Source: Clostridia bacterium
GTDB lineage: Bacteria > Bacillota > Clostridia > Oscillospirales > CAG-272
Direction: 5' to 3'
Length of the DNA stretch: 40,761 bases
Assembly: GCA_017463665.1 (NCBI GenBank)
Contig: JAFTOT010000029.1
Coordinates: forward strand, 1 to 40,761
In this document: positions 7,421 to 16,003 of the stretch, in pieces
Layout: each line of letters starts with the position of its first letter
How positions within the stretch are numbered: position 1 is the stretch's first letter
Position numbers and translations under genes: made by a program
The notes under the pieces: model-generated
What the model saw: only the letters and a program-made list of their open reading frames with translations
The model's database searches: none
Told to the model about the DNA's origin: nothing

Positions 7421-9070
7421 TTACTTTAATCTATATTTTGAATATCTTCCTTTATTGATAGAAACGATCATGCCCGCATCTACCATTTTTTTCAACAAAT
7501 AATATGCGCGGTTCTCTTTGACATGCAACAGCTGTACAATGTCAGCGCGTGAGATATATTCATTCTTTTTCGCAAGACTTAGTATAAGTTCCGTGTGTCT
7601 CGCTTCATCAATATCCATTTGTCTCACATAGCCGATGCTTTGGCTTTTATCATTATACACTTTCTGCGATAATATATAGCTTCGTCCTCTTCCGCTTCCG
7701 TATGCCTCAACGAGCCCTGTCTCTACAGATCTCTCCAATACTGTTTTTACAACTGCTTCCGGCAGCTTAACCGTTTCGGCGATTTGGTGAACATCAGAAC
7801 GAGGAGCATCTTTTAAACTGTTCAACACCAGCAATGTGTTTATAGGCAACGGTCTGCCGAGCCGATTTTGTTCATCGGATATCAATTTCGCAATCTGTAC
7901 ATCCGGTGCACAGCGTGGGATAAATAACGAAACAGTTACCGTGGTTGAAGCAGAATAGTCGGGTAATGTTCTGCCATAAATAAGTGATCCTTCATATATT
8001 CTGTCAATTCCACGCCCGGTTTTTTCTGCCAAACCGACTCTCTTTAATGCATCAGCCAGTGATGGATTACGTCCGTGAGGCTCCGCTGTTAACAAATTAT
8101 TTACCGAAACACCCTCAATAAATCCACCCGGATTGGCAACAATCAAGCCCTCATCGGCGATAGAAATCCTTACCCGTCCCATCTTGGAATAATCACGGTG
8201 GCTATACGCATTCACGACCGCTTCTCGCAAAGCACGTTTGTTAAAATCAGGCGCGGGCATTCTAAAAAGACCCATTTCAATTTCCCGCTCGGGATTCCAT
8301 GCCTCCAAATACGTATTCAGCTTTTCGATAGAAGCCAAAATCGGCAACACAAAATCTTCATTCATACGTACCTGTGTTCCATCCATGACTTGGAAGGATG
8401 TCATATGCGTAGGGATAAACCGTTTTATACTGTCTGCATGACCGATCATTAAAATACCTAAAACAGTGGGAATGAGTTGTCCGTTTTGTTCTCGTACAAA
8501 TCCCAAAGCCTTAAACAAATCTTCATTGGTTAAATCCAGCAAAGATTTATCGCCGTCATAAGCCAAAATCAACTTACGCAAGCGGTCAACTTCCAGGGAA
8601 TCAAAATCTGACAACGCTGCCTCCGACAATGGCAACGCTGAATAGTCAAGCAATCTTAAATCCGACAATCTGGTGGCAACTTCTGAAGGATACATCGGCA
8701 CATTCTCAGGTTTCCCATCCGATTTGATTCTTCTTCGGAGAATCTTACCGGATCTTGTCGCCACAACTCCGCTGTACGCTTTAGAAACGGTTATTTGCAA
8801 CACCGGCAATTGCTCTTCGATAATTTCAGCTCGAACAGAAATAGGCGGAACGGTATTATTGGCAATATACGCACTTAACGTGATGGGGTTTTTGTGATCA
8901 TCATGAACACCCGTGATTACCCCGTCATCTTCCACTCCAAGATATAAACATCCCCCCTCCGTATTTGCAAAAGCAACTACGGCATCAAAAATATCCGAAT
9001 CTGCATATTTCTTTACATCGCTTTTAAATTCTACAGTGATTGTTTCCTCGTTTGGTATTATGCGTTTCAT
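7421..9070 (-). CDS. Schlafen/AlbA_2-domain and HATPase-domain regulator (COG2865-like)
   Basis: A 549-residue protein of the 'RecG-like putative transcriptional regulator' family. An AlbA_2 (Schlafen-type) DNA-binding domain at about 12-125 (ITVEFKSDVKKY ... FANTEGGCLYLGVEDDG) is followed by a GHKL-type HATPase_c_4 domain at about 275-370 (REAVVNAYSHRDYS, then IVANPGGF and GLAEKTGRGIDRI). A C-terminal winged-helix region follows (about 490-549). Family members are common in accessory and defence-linked regions, but their targets are mostly unknown. The gene is visibly AT-richer than its neighbours, suggesting transfer. It has a consensus promoter overlaid by AACGCT..AGCGTT sites, consistent with autoregulation. 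The start ATG at 9070 is preceded by AAAGGTG. It is a single-gene unit convergent with the ABC exporter. Confidence 0.85.
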   Translation of the reverse strand: MKRIIPNEETITVEFKSDVKKYADSDIFDAVVAFANTEGGCLYLGVEDDGVITGVHDDHKNPITLSAYIANNTVPPISVRAEIIEEQLPVLQITVSKAYSGVVATRSGKILRRRIKSDGKPENVPMYPSEVATRLSDLRLLDYSALPLSEAALSDFDSLEVDRLRKLILAYDGDKSLLDLTNEDLFKALGFVREQNGQLIPTVLGILMIGHADSIKRFIPTHMTSFQVMDGTQVRMNEDFVLPILASIEKLNTYLEAWNPEREIEMGLFRMPAPDFNKRALREAVVNAYSHRDYSKMGRVRISIADEGLIVANPGGFIEGVSVNNLLTAEPHGRNPSLADALKRVGLAEKTGRGIDRIYEGSLIYGRTLPDYSASTTVTVSLFIPRCAPDVQIAKLISDEQNRLGRPLPINTLLVLNSLKDAPRSDVHQIAETVKLPEAVVKTVLERSVETGLVEAYGSGRGRSYILSQKVYNDKSQSIGYVRQMDIDEARHTELILSLAKKNEYISRADIVQLLHVKENRAYYLLKKMVDAGMIVSINKGRYSKYRLK

Positions 9071-9094
9071 ATTATATCACACACCTTTTAAGGT

Positions 9095-9123
9095 ATTATA
9101 ACACTTAATTTCCGCGTTGTCAA
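9095..9123 (-). promoter_or_regulatory. consensus sigma-A promoter of the AlbA_2 gene
   Basis: On the minus strand: TTGACA (9123-9118), 17-bp spacer, TATAAT (9100-9095). Both hexamers are perfect, unusual for an uncontrolled gene and suggestive of tight repression. Confidence 0.85.
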
Positions 9124-9147
9124 TTCTTAACGCTGAATTTAAGCGTT
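9100..9147. promoter_or_regulatory. tandem operator-like sites AACGCT-n7-AGCGTT
   Basis: Site 1 (9129-9147) is AACGCT-GAATTTA-AGCGTT, just upstream of the -35. Site 2 (9100-9118) is a degenerate copy, AACACT-n7-CGCGTT, filling the promoter spacer. The centres are 29 bp apart. Together with 7400-7417 they bracket the AlbA_2 gene. Confidence 0.6.
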
Positions 9148-9177
9148 GAATATATAAAATAAGATTATTGTAATAAC

Positions 9178-9206
9178 TTGCATTTTCGGGGCGAATGTGA
9201 TACAGT
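9178..9206 (+). promoter_or_regulatory. sigma-A promoter of SDR gene
   Basis: TTGCAT (9178-9183), 17-bp spacer, TACAGT (9201-9206); the start codon follows 24 bases later. Confidence 0.6.
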
Positions 9207-9230
9207 AACAGCAGAAAGCGAGGGATGCAC

Positions 9231-10007
9231 ATGCACGTTTTAGTGACCGGCGCGGCGGGCGGGATGGGCAAAGCCATCTGCAGGCGGCTGCGCGATGCAG
9301 GATACACGGTGTACGGGATCGACCGCAAAGCCGAGGATGGCGTTTTCTATTGCGACGTGACAACCGAGACCTCGGTGCTCGATGCCTTTGCCAAAATCAG
9401 CGCCGAAACCGATCGTCTCGACGCAATCGTGCACACGGCGGGCATTTACGACCTCGACTCGCTGCTCGAAATGGACGAAGCGCGCTTTTCGCGCATTCTC
9501 GAAGTCAACCTCGCGGGCGTATACCGCGTCAACAAAGCGTTTTTGCCACTGCTGCATGCGGGCAGCCGCATCGTCATCACCACAAGCGAGCTGGCACCGC
9601 TCGATCCGCTCCCCTTCACCGGCGTATACGCCATGACCAAAGCGGCACTCGAAAAATACGCATTCTCCCTGCGCATGGAGCTGCGCTTGCTCGACATCTC
9701 GGTATCGGTACTGCGCCCCGGCGCAGTGCAGACCGACCTGCTCGGCGACTCCACCGCCGCACTCGACCGCTTTTGCGCCAATACCAAGCTCTACCGATGC
9801 AACGCGGCACGTTTCAAACAGATCGTAGACAACGTCGAAGCGAAAAACGTCTCCCCCGAGCGCGTTGCCGACCTTGCACTCCGCGCCCTCACCGCGAGGC
9901 GCCCGAAATACGTCTACAACCTCAACCGCAATCCCCTCCTGCGCCTGCTAAGTCTCCTCCCCGACCGCCTGCAAGTCTCCATCATCTGCAAAATTTTACA
10001 AAAATAG
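9231..10007 (+). CDS. short-chain dehydrogenase/reductase (SDR)
   Basis: A classical SDR of 258 residues, an NAD(P)-dependent oxidoreductase of the cytosol. The Rossmann glycine motif TGAAGGMG lies at 6-13, the catalytic Ser at 119 (TTSELA), and YAMTK supplies Tyr133 and Lys137. An acidic-type D (YGIDRK) ends the second strand, which hints at NAD preference. The C-terminus is basic and hydrophobic (LLRLLSLLPDRLQVSIICKIL), possibly membrane-associating. I prefer the ATG at 9231 because GAGGG then lies 6 bases upstream; the ATG at 9225 directly abuts it. It is monocistronic, ending inside its own terminator. Substrate unknown. Confidence 0.85.
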   Translation: MHVLVTGAAGGMGKAICRRLRDAGYTVYGIDRKAEDGVFYCDVTTETSVLDAFAKISAETDRLDAIVHTAGIYDLDSLLEMDEARFSRILEVNLAGVYRVNKAFLPLLHAGSRIVITTSELAPLDPLPFTGVYAMTKAALEKYAFSLRMELRLLDISVSVLRPGAVQTDLLGDSTAALDRFCANTKLYRCNAARFKQIVDNVEAKNVSPERVADLALRALTARRPKYVYNLNRNPLLRLLSLLPDRLQVSIICKILQK

Positions 10008-10037
10008 GATCGAAACCGTGGGTTTCGATCCTATTTT
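10001..10037. terminator. bidirectional terminator overlapping the SDR stop codon
   Basis: A perfect 17-bp stem with loop GTG; the arm AAAATAGGATCGAAACC contains the TAG stop. A- and T-tracts on both sides let it serve the SDR gene and the convergent permease gene. Confidence 0.85.
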
Positions 10038-10044
10038 ATATTTT

Positions 10045-11454
10045 TTAATGTGTCAAAAGCAGCATCGCGATGAACAAAAACGCAATGACCCACGAGCTTC
10101 CCTTGATCTTCTTGAAGTCGCCGCAGAAAATGCTGATGACAATATACGAAATCAATCCAAAAGCAATGCCGTAGGAGATATTATACGTAAACGGCATGAC
10201 CGCCAGGGTGAGAAACGCAGGAACCGAGATCTTGAAATCGTCCCAATCAATGTTTTTGATAGAACCCATCATCAGTATACCGACATAAACAAGGGCTGCT
10301 GCCGTAGCACAACTGGGAATGAGCTGTGCGATCGGGCTTAAAAACATCGCAATAAAGAAGAAGATTCCGCAGAACACAGACGTAAGACCGGTTCTGCCGC
10401 CGGCGGCAACGCCTGCATTCACTTCACTGAATGTCGTAACGGTAGAGGTACCGCAGATCGCACCCGCAGCGGTTGCAATCGCATCGGAAAGCATGCCTCG
10501 GTTCATGTTGATCGGTTCGCCTTTCTCGTCCAACAGATTCGCACGCTCGCAAGCGGCATACAGCGTACCGAGTGTGTCAAACATATCCACCATGCAGAAC
10601 GCAAGCGCAGTGGTGATGATCGTGAGGATGAGATTGGCGCTGCCGTGCTTGGCAGTGAAAGCCGAAAAATCAAAGCCGTCGGTAAACACCTTGAACAAGG
10701 ACTGCGTGCTGAATTCTTTCAATGCCTCGATCGGGCTGATAAACTGAATGTGCAGCTCCGCATAAAAGCCGGGGACGGTCAGTCCAAGCAGATAATACAG
10801 CACCATACCGCCGATAATGCCGATGAGCACCGACCCGCGAATCTTTTTGTGGCTCATAATGACAATGGCAAGGAAGGTGCACAGCGTCACGAGCATCGGC
10901 ATGATGTCGCCCCAATGCTGGCTCAGCAGATTAAAAGAAGCGAGGTCAACGCAGGTAGAGGTGTCCGGCACAACGATGCCTGCATTCTGCAGTCCGAGCA
11001 GCGCGATAAACAGACCGATACCGGCAGGGATCGCCACTCTGACCGCATCCGGCAGAGCGTCAAAAATCTTCTTGCGAAGACCGGTCACGGTGAGAAGGAT
11101 AAAAGCAATACCTTCGATCAGGACAAGCACCAGCGCGTTTGCATATGACAAGCCAAAGCCGATACAAACAGTATAGACGAAAAAGGCGTTGAGTCCCATG
11201 CCGCTTGCCTGTGCCAATGGCAGATTGGAAAGTACTCCGGCTAAAATGGTTCCGATGACCGCAGAGATCGCCGTTGCAATATAGATCGCACCGTACGAAA
11301 CGCCAAGCGGATTGGAACCGTCACCAAACGGGTCGGCAAACATATTGGCATTCACCATTAAAATGTAGACCATCGCAAAAAAGGTCGTCATGCCTGCGAT
11401 AAACTCGGTTTTAACCGTCGTTCCCCGCTCTTTGAGTTTGAAAAACTGATCCAT
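10045..11454 (-). CDS. NCS2-family purine permease (AzgA/PbuG type)
   Basis: A 469-residue membrane transporter with about 12-14 helices. The N-terminus (MDQFFKLKERGTTVKTEFIA) and the motifs QASGMGLNAFF and SEVNAGVAAGGRTGLTSV are typical of the AzgA branch of NCS2, which takes up adenine, guanine or hypoxanthine with protons. The ATG follows AAAGGAGA. No purine riboswitch is visible in the 169-bp leader. The branch is confident, the exact base preference unknown. It fits with the nucleoside ABC transporter and GMP synthetase subunit elsewhere in the window. Confidence 0.9.
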   Translation of the reverse strand: MDQFFKLKERGTTVKTEFIAGMTTFFAMVYILMVNANMFADPFGDGSNPLGVSYGAIYIATAISAVIGTILAGVLSNLPLAQASGMGLNAFFVYTVCIGFGLSYANALVLVLIEGIAFILLTVTGLRKKIFDALPDAVRVAIPAGIGLFIALLGLQNAGIVVPDTSTCVDLASFNLLSQHWGDIMPMLVTLCTFLAIVIMSHKKIRGSVLIGIIGGMVLYYLLGLTVPGFYAELHIQFISPIEALKEFSTQSLFKVFTDGFDFSAFTAKHGSANLILTIITTALAFCMVDMFDTLGTLYAACERANLLDEKGEPINMNRGMLSDAIATAAGAICGTSTVTTFSEVNAGVAAGGRTGLTSVFCGIFFFIAMFLSPIAQLIPSCATAAALVYVGILMMGSIKNIDWDDFKISVPAFLTLAVMPFTYNISYGIAFGLISYIVISIFCGDFKKIKGSSWVIAFLFIAMLLLTH

Positions 11455-11483
11455 GCTGTATCTCCTTTTCGGTGATACTTAGT

Positions 11484-11492
11484 ATTATATCA
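11484..11492 (-). promoter_or_regulatory. extended -10 promoter of NCS2 permease gene
   Basis: TGATATAAT on the minus strand (-10 TATAAT at 11489-11484) with no good -35 at 17 bp. The remaining 11493-11623 is AT-rich and shows no structure that I can name. Confidence 0.5.
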
Positions 11493-11623
11493 TATATTTT
11501 TCTATTTTTCTACAATTTTCTTGCGATTATGCGGTATAAATCGTTAGGCATGAATCATCATCGTACCCTTTACACATACGATCTTTCATTTACAGTGAAG
11601 TGTTTTTTACGCACCTATCTTTT

Positions 11624-13387
11624 TTACTTTCTTTCCTTGATCTCAACCGTGATCTTATCAATAAACACATCAAGCGGCATCGTTTCGGTCGCGGCAGTGT
11701 CACGATTCCGAACGGATACCGTTCCGCTTTCCGCCTCCTGCTGACCGATAATGAGCATATAGGGCACACGGTCCACTACCTGCGCCTCGCGGATCATATA
11801 ACCGATCTTCTCATTTCGGTTATCCAGCTCACACCTGATATGCGCGTCCCGCAGTGCGGCATAGACTTTGTTGCCGTACTCGGCGCACTTTTCGGAAACG
11901 AGGAGCACTTTCGCCTGCGTCGGCGCGAGCCACACGGGGAATTTGCCCGCGAAATGCTCGGTCAAAATGCCGATGAAGCGTTCGATTGAGCCAAAGCAAA
12001 CGCGGTGGATCATGATGGGGCGTTGCTTTTGATTATTCTCGTCGGTGTAGGTCAGGTCAAAGTTCTGCGGCAGTTGAAAATCGAGCTGGATCGTTCCGCA
12101 CTGCCATGTGCGCCCGATGCTGTCCCGCAAATGAAAGTCGATTTTCGGACCGTAGAACGCGCCGTCGCCCTCGTTGATCTCATAGGGAAAGCCAAGCATT
12201 TCCAGCGCATCTTTGAGCCCCTTTGTTGCCGCTTCCCAATCTTCATCACTGCCCATGCTGTTCTCGGGACGCGTGGAAAGCTCCAGCGAGTAGGAGAATC
12301 CGAACTTCGTATAGACCTCGTTGATCAGACGGACAACACCCACGATCTCGTCCGAGATCTGATCCTTGCGCATAAAGATGTGCGCATCATCCTGCGTAAA
12401 ACAGCGAACGCGGAACAGACCGTGCAGCGCGCCTTTGAGCTCATGGCGATGGACGAGTCCGAGCTCACCGACACGCAGCGGCAGGTCGCGGTAGCTGTGC
12501 AGCTGATTTTTGTACACCAACACGCCACCGGGGCAGTTCATCGGCTTGACGCAGTAATCCTCGTCGTCGATCTTCGTCGTGTACATATTGTCCTTGTAAT
12601 GATCCCAGTGTCCGCTCGTCTCCCACAAGCTGCGGCTCATCATCATAGGCGTGGAGACCTCGGCATAGCCGTTCGCAGTGTGGATCTTGCGCCAATAGTC
12701 GATCAGCGCGTTGCGCACGATCATCCCCTTCGGCAAGAAGAACGGGAATCCAATGCCCTCGTCGCAGAACATAAACAAATTCATTTCCTTGCCGATCTTT
12801 CGGTGATCGCGCTTTGCTGCTTCTTCGAGCATTTTCAAGTAATTGTCGAGCTCTTCCTGCGTGGCAAATGCGGTGCCGTAAATGCGCGTCAGCATCTTAT
12901 TGTTGGCATCGTTCTTCCAATACGCGCCCGAAACGCCCGTGAGCTTGAACGCTTTGAGCGCCTTAGTATAAGTGAGATGCGGACCGCGGCACATGTCGAT
13001 GTACTCGCCCTGACGGTAAAAGCCAATCTCCTCTCCGTCGGGCAAGTCGGCGATATGCTCGACCTTGTAAGGCTCGTTCCGCTCCTCCATCAGACCGATC
13101 GCCTCGTCTCTCGGTAGGACAAACGGCTTGATCGGCAGATTTTCCTTGACGATCTTTTTCATCTCAGCTTCAATAGCAAAAAGATCGTCCTCGGCGATCT
13201 TAGTGTCGCCGAGATCCACATCGTAGTAAAAACCTTTCTCCGTTGCGGGTCCGTATGCAAACGCTGCTCCCGGGTACAGGCGCGCGATTGCCTGCGCCAT
13301 AATGTGCGCCGCCGTGTGGCGAACCACCTCGAGCTCTTTCGCACCCTCTAAAACCTCGATACTTCCATCCTTGTGAATTGCTTTCAT
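11624..13387 (-). CDS. thrS: threonyl-tRNA synthetase, TGS-less form
   Basis: A cytosolic class II aminoacyl-tRNA synthetase that charges tRNA-Thr; 587 residues. It begins with only about 20 residues (MKAIHKDGSIEVLEGAKELE) before the editing-domain motif HTAAHIMAQA, so the usual N-terminal TGS domain of the 640-residue enzyme is missing. The catalytic core shows the zinc Cys (KPMNCPGGVLVYK) and motif 2 (FRVRCFTQDDAHIF); a C-terminal anticodon-binding domain ends the protein. The frame is open to 13429, but the ATG at 13387 has AGGAG 7-8 bases upstream. A T-box leader controls it. Short ThrS forms are, as far as I recall, common in Clostridia. Confidence 0.95.
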   Translation of the reverse strand: MKAIHKDGSIEVLEGAKELEVVRHTAAHIMAQAIARLYPGAAFAYGPATEKGFYYDVDLGDTKIAEDDLFAIEAEMKKIVKENLPIKPFVLPRDEAIGLMEERNEPYKVEHIADLPDGEEIGFYRQGEYIDMCRGPHLTYTKALKAFKLTGVSGAYWKNDANNKMLTRIYGTAFATQEELDNYLKMLEEAAKRDHRKIGKEMNLFMFCDEGIGFPFFLPKGMIVRNALIDYWRKIHTANGYAEVSTPMMMSRSLWETSGHWDHYKDNMYTTKIDDEDYCVKPMNCPGGVLVYKNQLHSYRDLPLRVGELGLVHRHELKGALHGLFRVRCFTQDDAHIFMRKDQISDEIVGVVRLINEVYTKFGFSYSLELSTRPENSMGSDEDWEAATKGLKDALEMLGFPYEINEGDGAFYGPKIDFHLRDSIGRTWQCGTIQLDFQLPQNFDLTYTDENNQKQRPIMIHRVCFGSIERFIGILTEHFAGKFPVWLAPTQAKVLLVSEKCAEYGNKVYAALRDAHIRCELDNRNEKIGYMIREAQVVDRVPYMLIIGQQEAESGTVSVRNRDTAATETMPLDVFIDKITVEIKERK

Positions 13388-13421
13388 GTTTTTTCTCCTA
13401 TTCTTTTTTTGTTTGAATAAG

Positions 13422-13470
13422 AAAAGCACCCTTAAGGATCATAGGGATATCCTATGGTCCTCAAGGGTGC
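13422..13470 (-). terminator. T-box attenuator hairpin
   Basis: A roughly 20-bp stem (GCACCCTTGAGGACCATAGG with its near-perfect complement, one mismatch) and loop ATATC, followed on the minus strand by TTTT. It is mutually exclusive with the T-box antiterminator. Confidence 0.85.
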
Positions 13471-13698
13471 ATACTAATCATGAAGTCGTGCACGGTTCCA
13501 CCTTGATTTTTCACTCTTCGGATTCTAACAAATCCTATCCTTTGACGCAGGAATACGGCAGCACTTACTCTACCTTGGGTGCTGCAGCTCAGGAGCGGTC
13601 TTCACCTCTGCTTTCCATAAGAAACTTCCACCACCCGTTTCTCTCTCTGGCTGTTCCGCATAGGCTACTCTTTCCATCATAGCTTTTCTTATTCAGTT
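13422..13698 (-). promoter_or_regulatory. T-box leader riboswitch of thrS
   Basis: Read on the minus strand, the leader carries a stem I region (about 13690-13585), the conserved T-box GGTGGAACCG (13503-13494) and a strong terminator. An ACC triplet (13599-13597) in the context GAAG-ACC-GC fits a threonine specifier codon, matching the downstream gene. Uncharged tRNA-Thr would favour the antiterminator and switch thrS on. Confidence 0.85.
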
Positions 13699-13704
13699 GT
13701 TATA

Positions 13705-13733
13705 AGTATACCGCAGAATTTGTACTTTGTCAA
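13705..13733 (-). promoter_or_regulatory. sigma-A promoter of T-box/thrS
   Basis: TTGACA (13733-13728), 17 bp, TATACT (13710-13705) on the minus strand; transcription should begin near 13698. Confidence 0.8.
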
Positions 13734-13746
13734 GGTGAGGATCCGT

Positions 13747-14910
13747 TTAATGTAAAATCCCGCTCTCGCGGATCTCCTCAACCGCTGCTTGGATCTTCTC
13801 GGGGGGCATGGTGAGTGCGAAGCGCACGTAGCCCTCGCCCATGGGGCCGAAGCTGCAGCCGGGCGTGCAGAGCACACCGCACTCCTCGACAAGCCGCATA
13901 CAGAACGCCATGCTGTCGGTATAGCCCTTCGGCAGCGGTGCCCATACGAACATGCTGCCACGGCTGTCGGGTACATCCCAGCCGATGGAGCGCAGTCCGC
14001 CGCAGAGCGCGTCTCGGCGATCCTGATACATCTGCTTTTGCGCCTTGACGGTGTCGAGCGGGCCGCTCAGCGCCGCGATCGCCGCATACTGCAACGGTAA
14101 AAACATACCGAAGTCGATCTGGCTGCGCAGCTTGCGGAACGCCGCCACCACGTCACTGCGACCGACGAGGAAGCTGATTCTGCCGCCCGTCACGTTGAAG
14201 CTCTTGGACAAGCTGAAGAACTCCACGCCCACGTCCATTGCGCCCGGCGTATTGAAGAAGCTATTGCCCTCCACGCCGTCAAAAATAATGTCACTGTACG
14301 CGTTGTCGTGGATGATGAGCACGTCATACTTCTTTGCAAACGCTACGATCTCCTCGTAAAGTTCGGGCGTTCCCACACTGCCCACGGGATTTGCAGGCAG
14401 TGAAACGATCATGTATTTCGCGCGGCGCGCCACATCCTCGGGGATATCGGCGACATTCGGCAGAAAGCCGTTTTCCTTTGTCATCGGATAGTACCAAGGC
14501 TCGGCACCCGCCATCTTCGCGCCCGCGATGAACACGGGGTAACAGGGCGTCGGCAGCAGCACGGTGTCGCCCTCGTCGCAGAGCACCATGCCGATGTGTC
14601 CCATGCCCTCCTGACTGCCGTTGCAGCTCGCCACCTGATCGGGCGTGATCCTCACGCCAAAGCGACTCTGATAATACTTGCAGACAGCATCCGGCAGCTC
14701 GGGAATGTCGCGCAGGCTGTATTTCCAGTTGTTCGAGTCCATCGCCGCATCCGCTACGGCACGGCGGATATGCTCGGGCGTCTCAAAATCGGGCGTGCCG
14801 ATGCTGAAATTGTAGATCGTGCGCCCCGCCGCCTCCAGCTCCACCTTCTTCACATTCAACGCGGCGAAGATCTCGTCGCCAAACCTGTCCATACGCTTTG
14901 AGAATTCCAT
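13747..14910 (-). CDS. class I/II PLP-dependent aminotransferase (DapL/AspC-like)
   Basis: A 387-residue fold-type I aminotransferase. The Schiff-base lysine is Lys236 in SLSKSFNVTGGR, with the usual Asn174 (NPVG), Asp202-x-x-Tyr205 (DNAY) and an Arg near the C-terminus (YVRFAL). The N-terminal motif NFSIGTPDFETPEHI is common to LL-diaminopimelate aminotransferases and broad aspartate or alanine aminotransferases; sequence alone does not decide between these. It has its own promoter and GGAG ribosome binding site. Its stop lies just upstream of the thrS promoter, with no clear terminator between. Confidence 0.85.
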   Translation of the reverse strand: MEFSKRMDRFGDEIFAALNVKKVELEAAGRTIYNFSIGTPDFETPEHIRRAVADAAMDSNNWKYSLRDIPELPDAVCKYYQSRFGVRITPDQVASCNGSQEGMGHIGMVLCDEGDTVLLPTPCYPVFIAGAKMAGAEPWYYPMTKENGFLPNVADIPEDVARRAKYMIVSLPANPVGSVGTPELYEEIVAFAKKYDVLIIHDNAYSDIIFDGVEGNSFFNTPGAMDVGVEFFSLSKSFNVTGGRISFLVGRSDVVAAFRKLRSQIDFGMFLPLQYAAIAALSGPLDTVKAQKQMYQDRRDALCGGLRSIGWDVPDSRGSMFVWAPLPKGYTDSMAFCMRLVEECGVLCTPGCSFGPMGEGYVRFALTMPPEKIQAAVEEIRESGILH

Positions 14911-14947
14911 TTTGCAAACTCCGATTGTATTCGTTAGAAGTAAGGTA

Positions 14948-14976
14948 ATTATAGCACATATTTCGAAATGTTACAA
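14948..14976 (-). promoter_or_regulatory. sigma-A promoter of aminotransferase gene
   Basis: TTGTAA (14976-14971), 17 bp, extended -10 TGC-TATAAT (-10 at 14953-14948), minus strand. Confidence 0.75.
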
Positions 14977-14995
14977 CTTTTTTTAAGCACTGCAT

Positions 14996-15763
14996 TTACC
15001 GAATGCCCAGTTGTACCGCCAATTCATCCAGATAGTCTATATGACCGTGGCTTGCACCGTACAAGGTAACATATCCATCTTTTTCTGCCGTAATATCCTG
15101 CCCCATATAGACAACTCTTTCGCCTTTTTTCAGGTATTCTTTCCGCCCGTTTTTCATCAGATCGTTATATTTATCAACGGCCGATCGATAATATATCTCA
15201 AACAGTTCTTTTGCCTTTTCTGTATTGCCGAGATGCCCAAAGATCATACATTCTTCCAAAAGGATCAATCTGCAATTTAAGGAATCAAACAGAGGATACT
15301 CTCTCCGATGCGCAAGAATTGCATCTCTGCTGTTCAAAATATCAAAGACGGGAATAACGATCTCTTCGATTTCAGTAATGATGCTCTTACTGATTTTTTC
15401 GGCGCCTGCTCTGAGATCAAACCAAGTCTCTCTTTTTCCGCTGACGGTACCGAGTCTTGAACGGATATTACACTGATATTCGCGGTAGTATTTTTTCTTC
15501 CCGGTCTGCGGTTGAAAAGACCGCTCATCACATTCCGGAACGCGGATACCGATGTTCACGCAAAGCATGCCACCCATTCCTTGTGTCGGCATACCGCTTT
15601 GAAAATGAATCACCTGCGAAATGTCCTCCGAAACAAAGCGGTGAAGTGTGCGCCCGTATTTTCTAAAACCGAGCGGCTTTATGTACGCATATACAGCCGC
15701 CTCGATTTCATCAACGGTTTGTGTTACATCAATATCCTGTGCCTTCTTGAAAAAGTTAAACAT
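14996..15763 (-). CDS. probable DUF4304-family protein
   Basis: A 255-residue soluble protein with no signal peptide or membrane helix. The N-terminal half (AYIKPLGFRKYGRTLHRFVS ... QVIHFQSG) resembles the DUF4304 family, whose function is unknown; the assignment is from memory of the pattern. The C-terminal part (about 160-255) is helical, with a tetratricopeptide-like stretch (LLEECMIFGHLGNTEKAKEL). The gene is AT-richer than its neighbours and lies just beyond hairpin array A, hinting at an accessory insertion. AAAGGCGG precedes the ATG. Confidence 0.6.
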   Translation of the reverse strand: MFNFFKKAQDIDVTQTVDEIEAAVYAYIKPLGFRKYGRTLHRFVSEDISQVIHFQSGMPTQGMGGMLCVNIGIRVPECDERSFQPQTGKKKYYREYQCNIRSRLGTVSGKRETWFDLRAGAEKISKSIITEIEEIVIPVFDILNSRDAILAHRREYPLFDSLNCRLILLEECMIFGHLGNTEKAKELFEIYYRSAVDKYNDLMKNGRKEYLKKGERVVYMGQDITAEKDGYVTLYGASHGHIDYLDELAVQLGIR

Positions 15764-15834
15764 TTTTTACCGCCTTTCCATATCGTTGAAACGAGCCTGC
15801 AATACATTTTCCTTGATAGGATCTAAAATAAAAC

Positions 15835-16003
15835 TTGGCGAAGCCAATCATAACTGCGCGTCGCGCATCATAACCGATAACGCGTTTCCCATACGGGAAC
15901 GCATCCAGTTATGTGTTTAGAGTTATGAATTTGGCTTCGCCAAACGTTATGATATGACCGTTCCTGCGAAACGCCCATAGTTGATTTGAGCGAAGCTCAA
16001 ATC
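15835..16003. repeat. hairpin array A (linker TCATAAC / GTTATGA)
   Basis: A chain of short stem-loops joined by a constant linker, in mirror arrangement. Left side: hairpin ttggc-GAA-gccaa (15835-15847), linker TCATAAC, hairpin tgcgc-GTC-gcgca (15855-15867), linker TCATAACC. In the centre is a larger hairpin (15882-15902) flanked by ATAAC and GTTAT. Right side: linker AGTTATGAA, hairpin tttggc-TTC-gccaaa (15930-15944), linker GTTATGAT. A final 9-bp triloop hairpin (15983-16003) includes part of the guaA stop codon. It shares its architecture with arrays at 18371, 30407 and 36440. No gene is visible in 15764-16001. Confidence 0.7.

Noticed and set aside
11455..11623. Purine riboswitch upstream of the NCS2 permease
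   Set aside because: The conserved purine aptamer strings are absent on the minus strand; only an extended -10 and AT-rich leader are seen.
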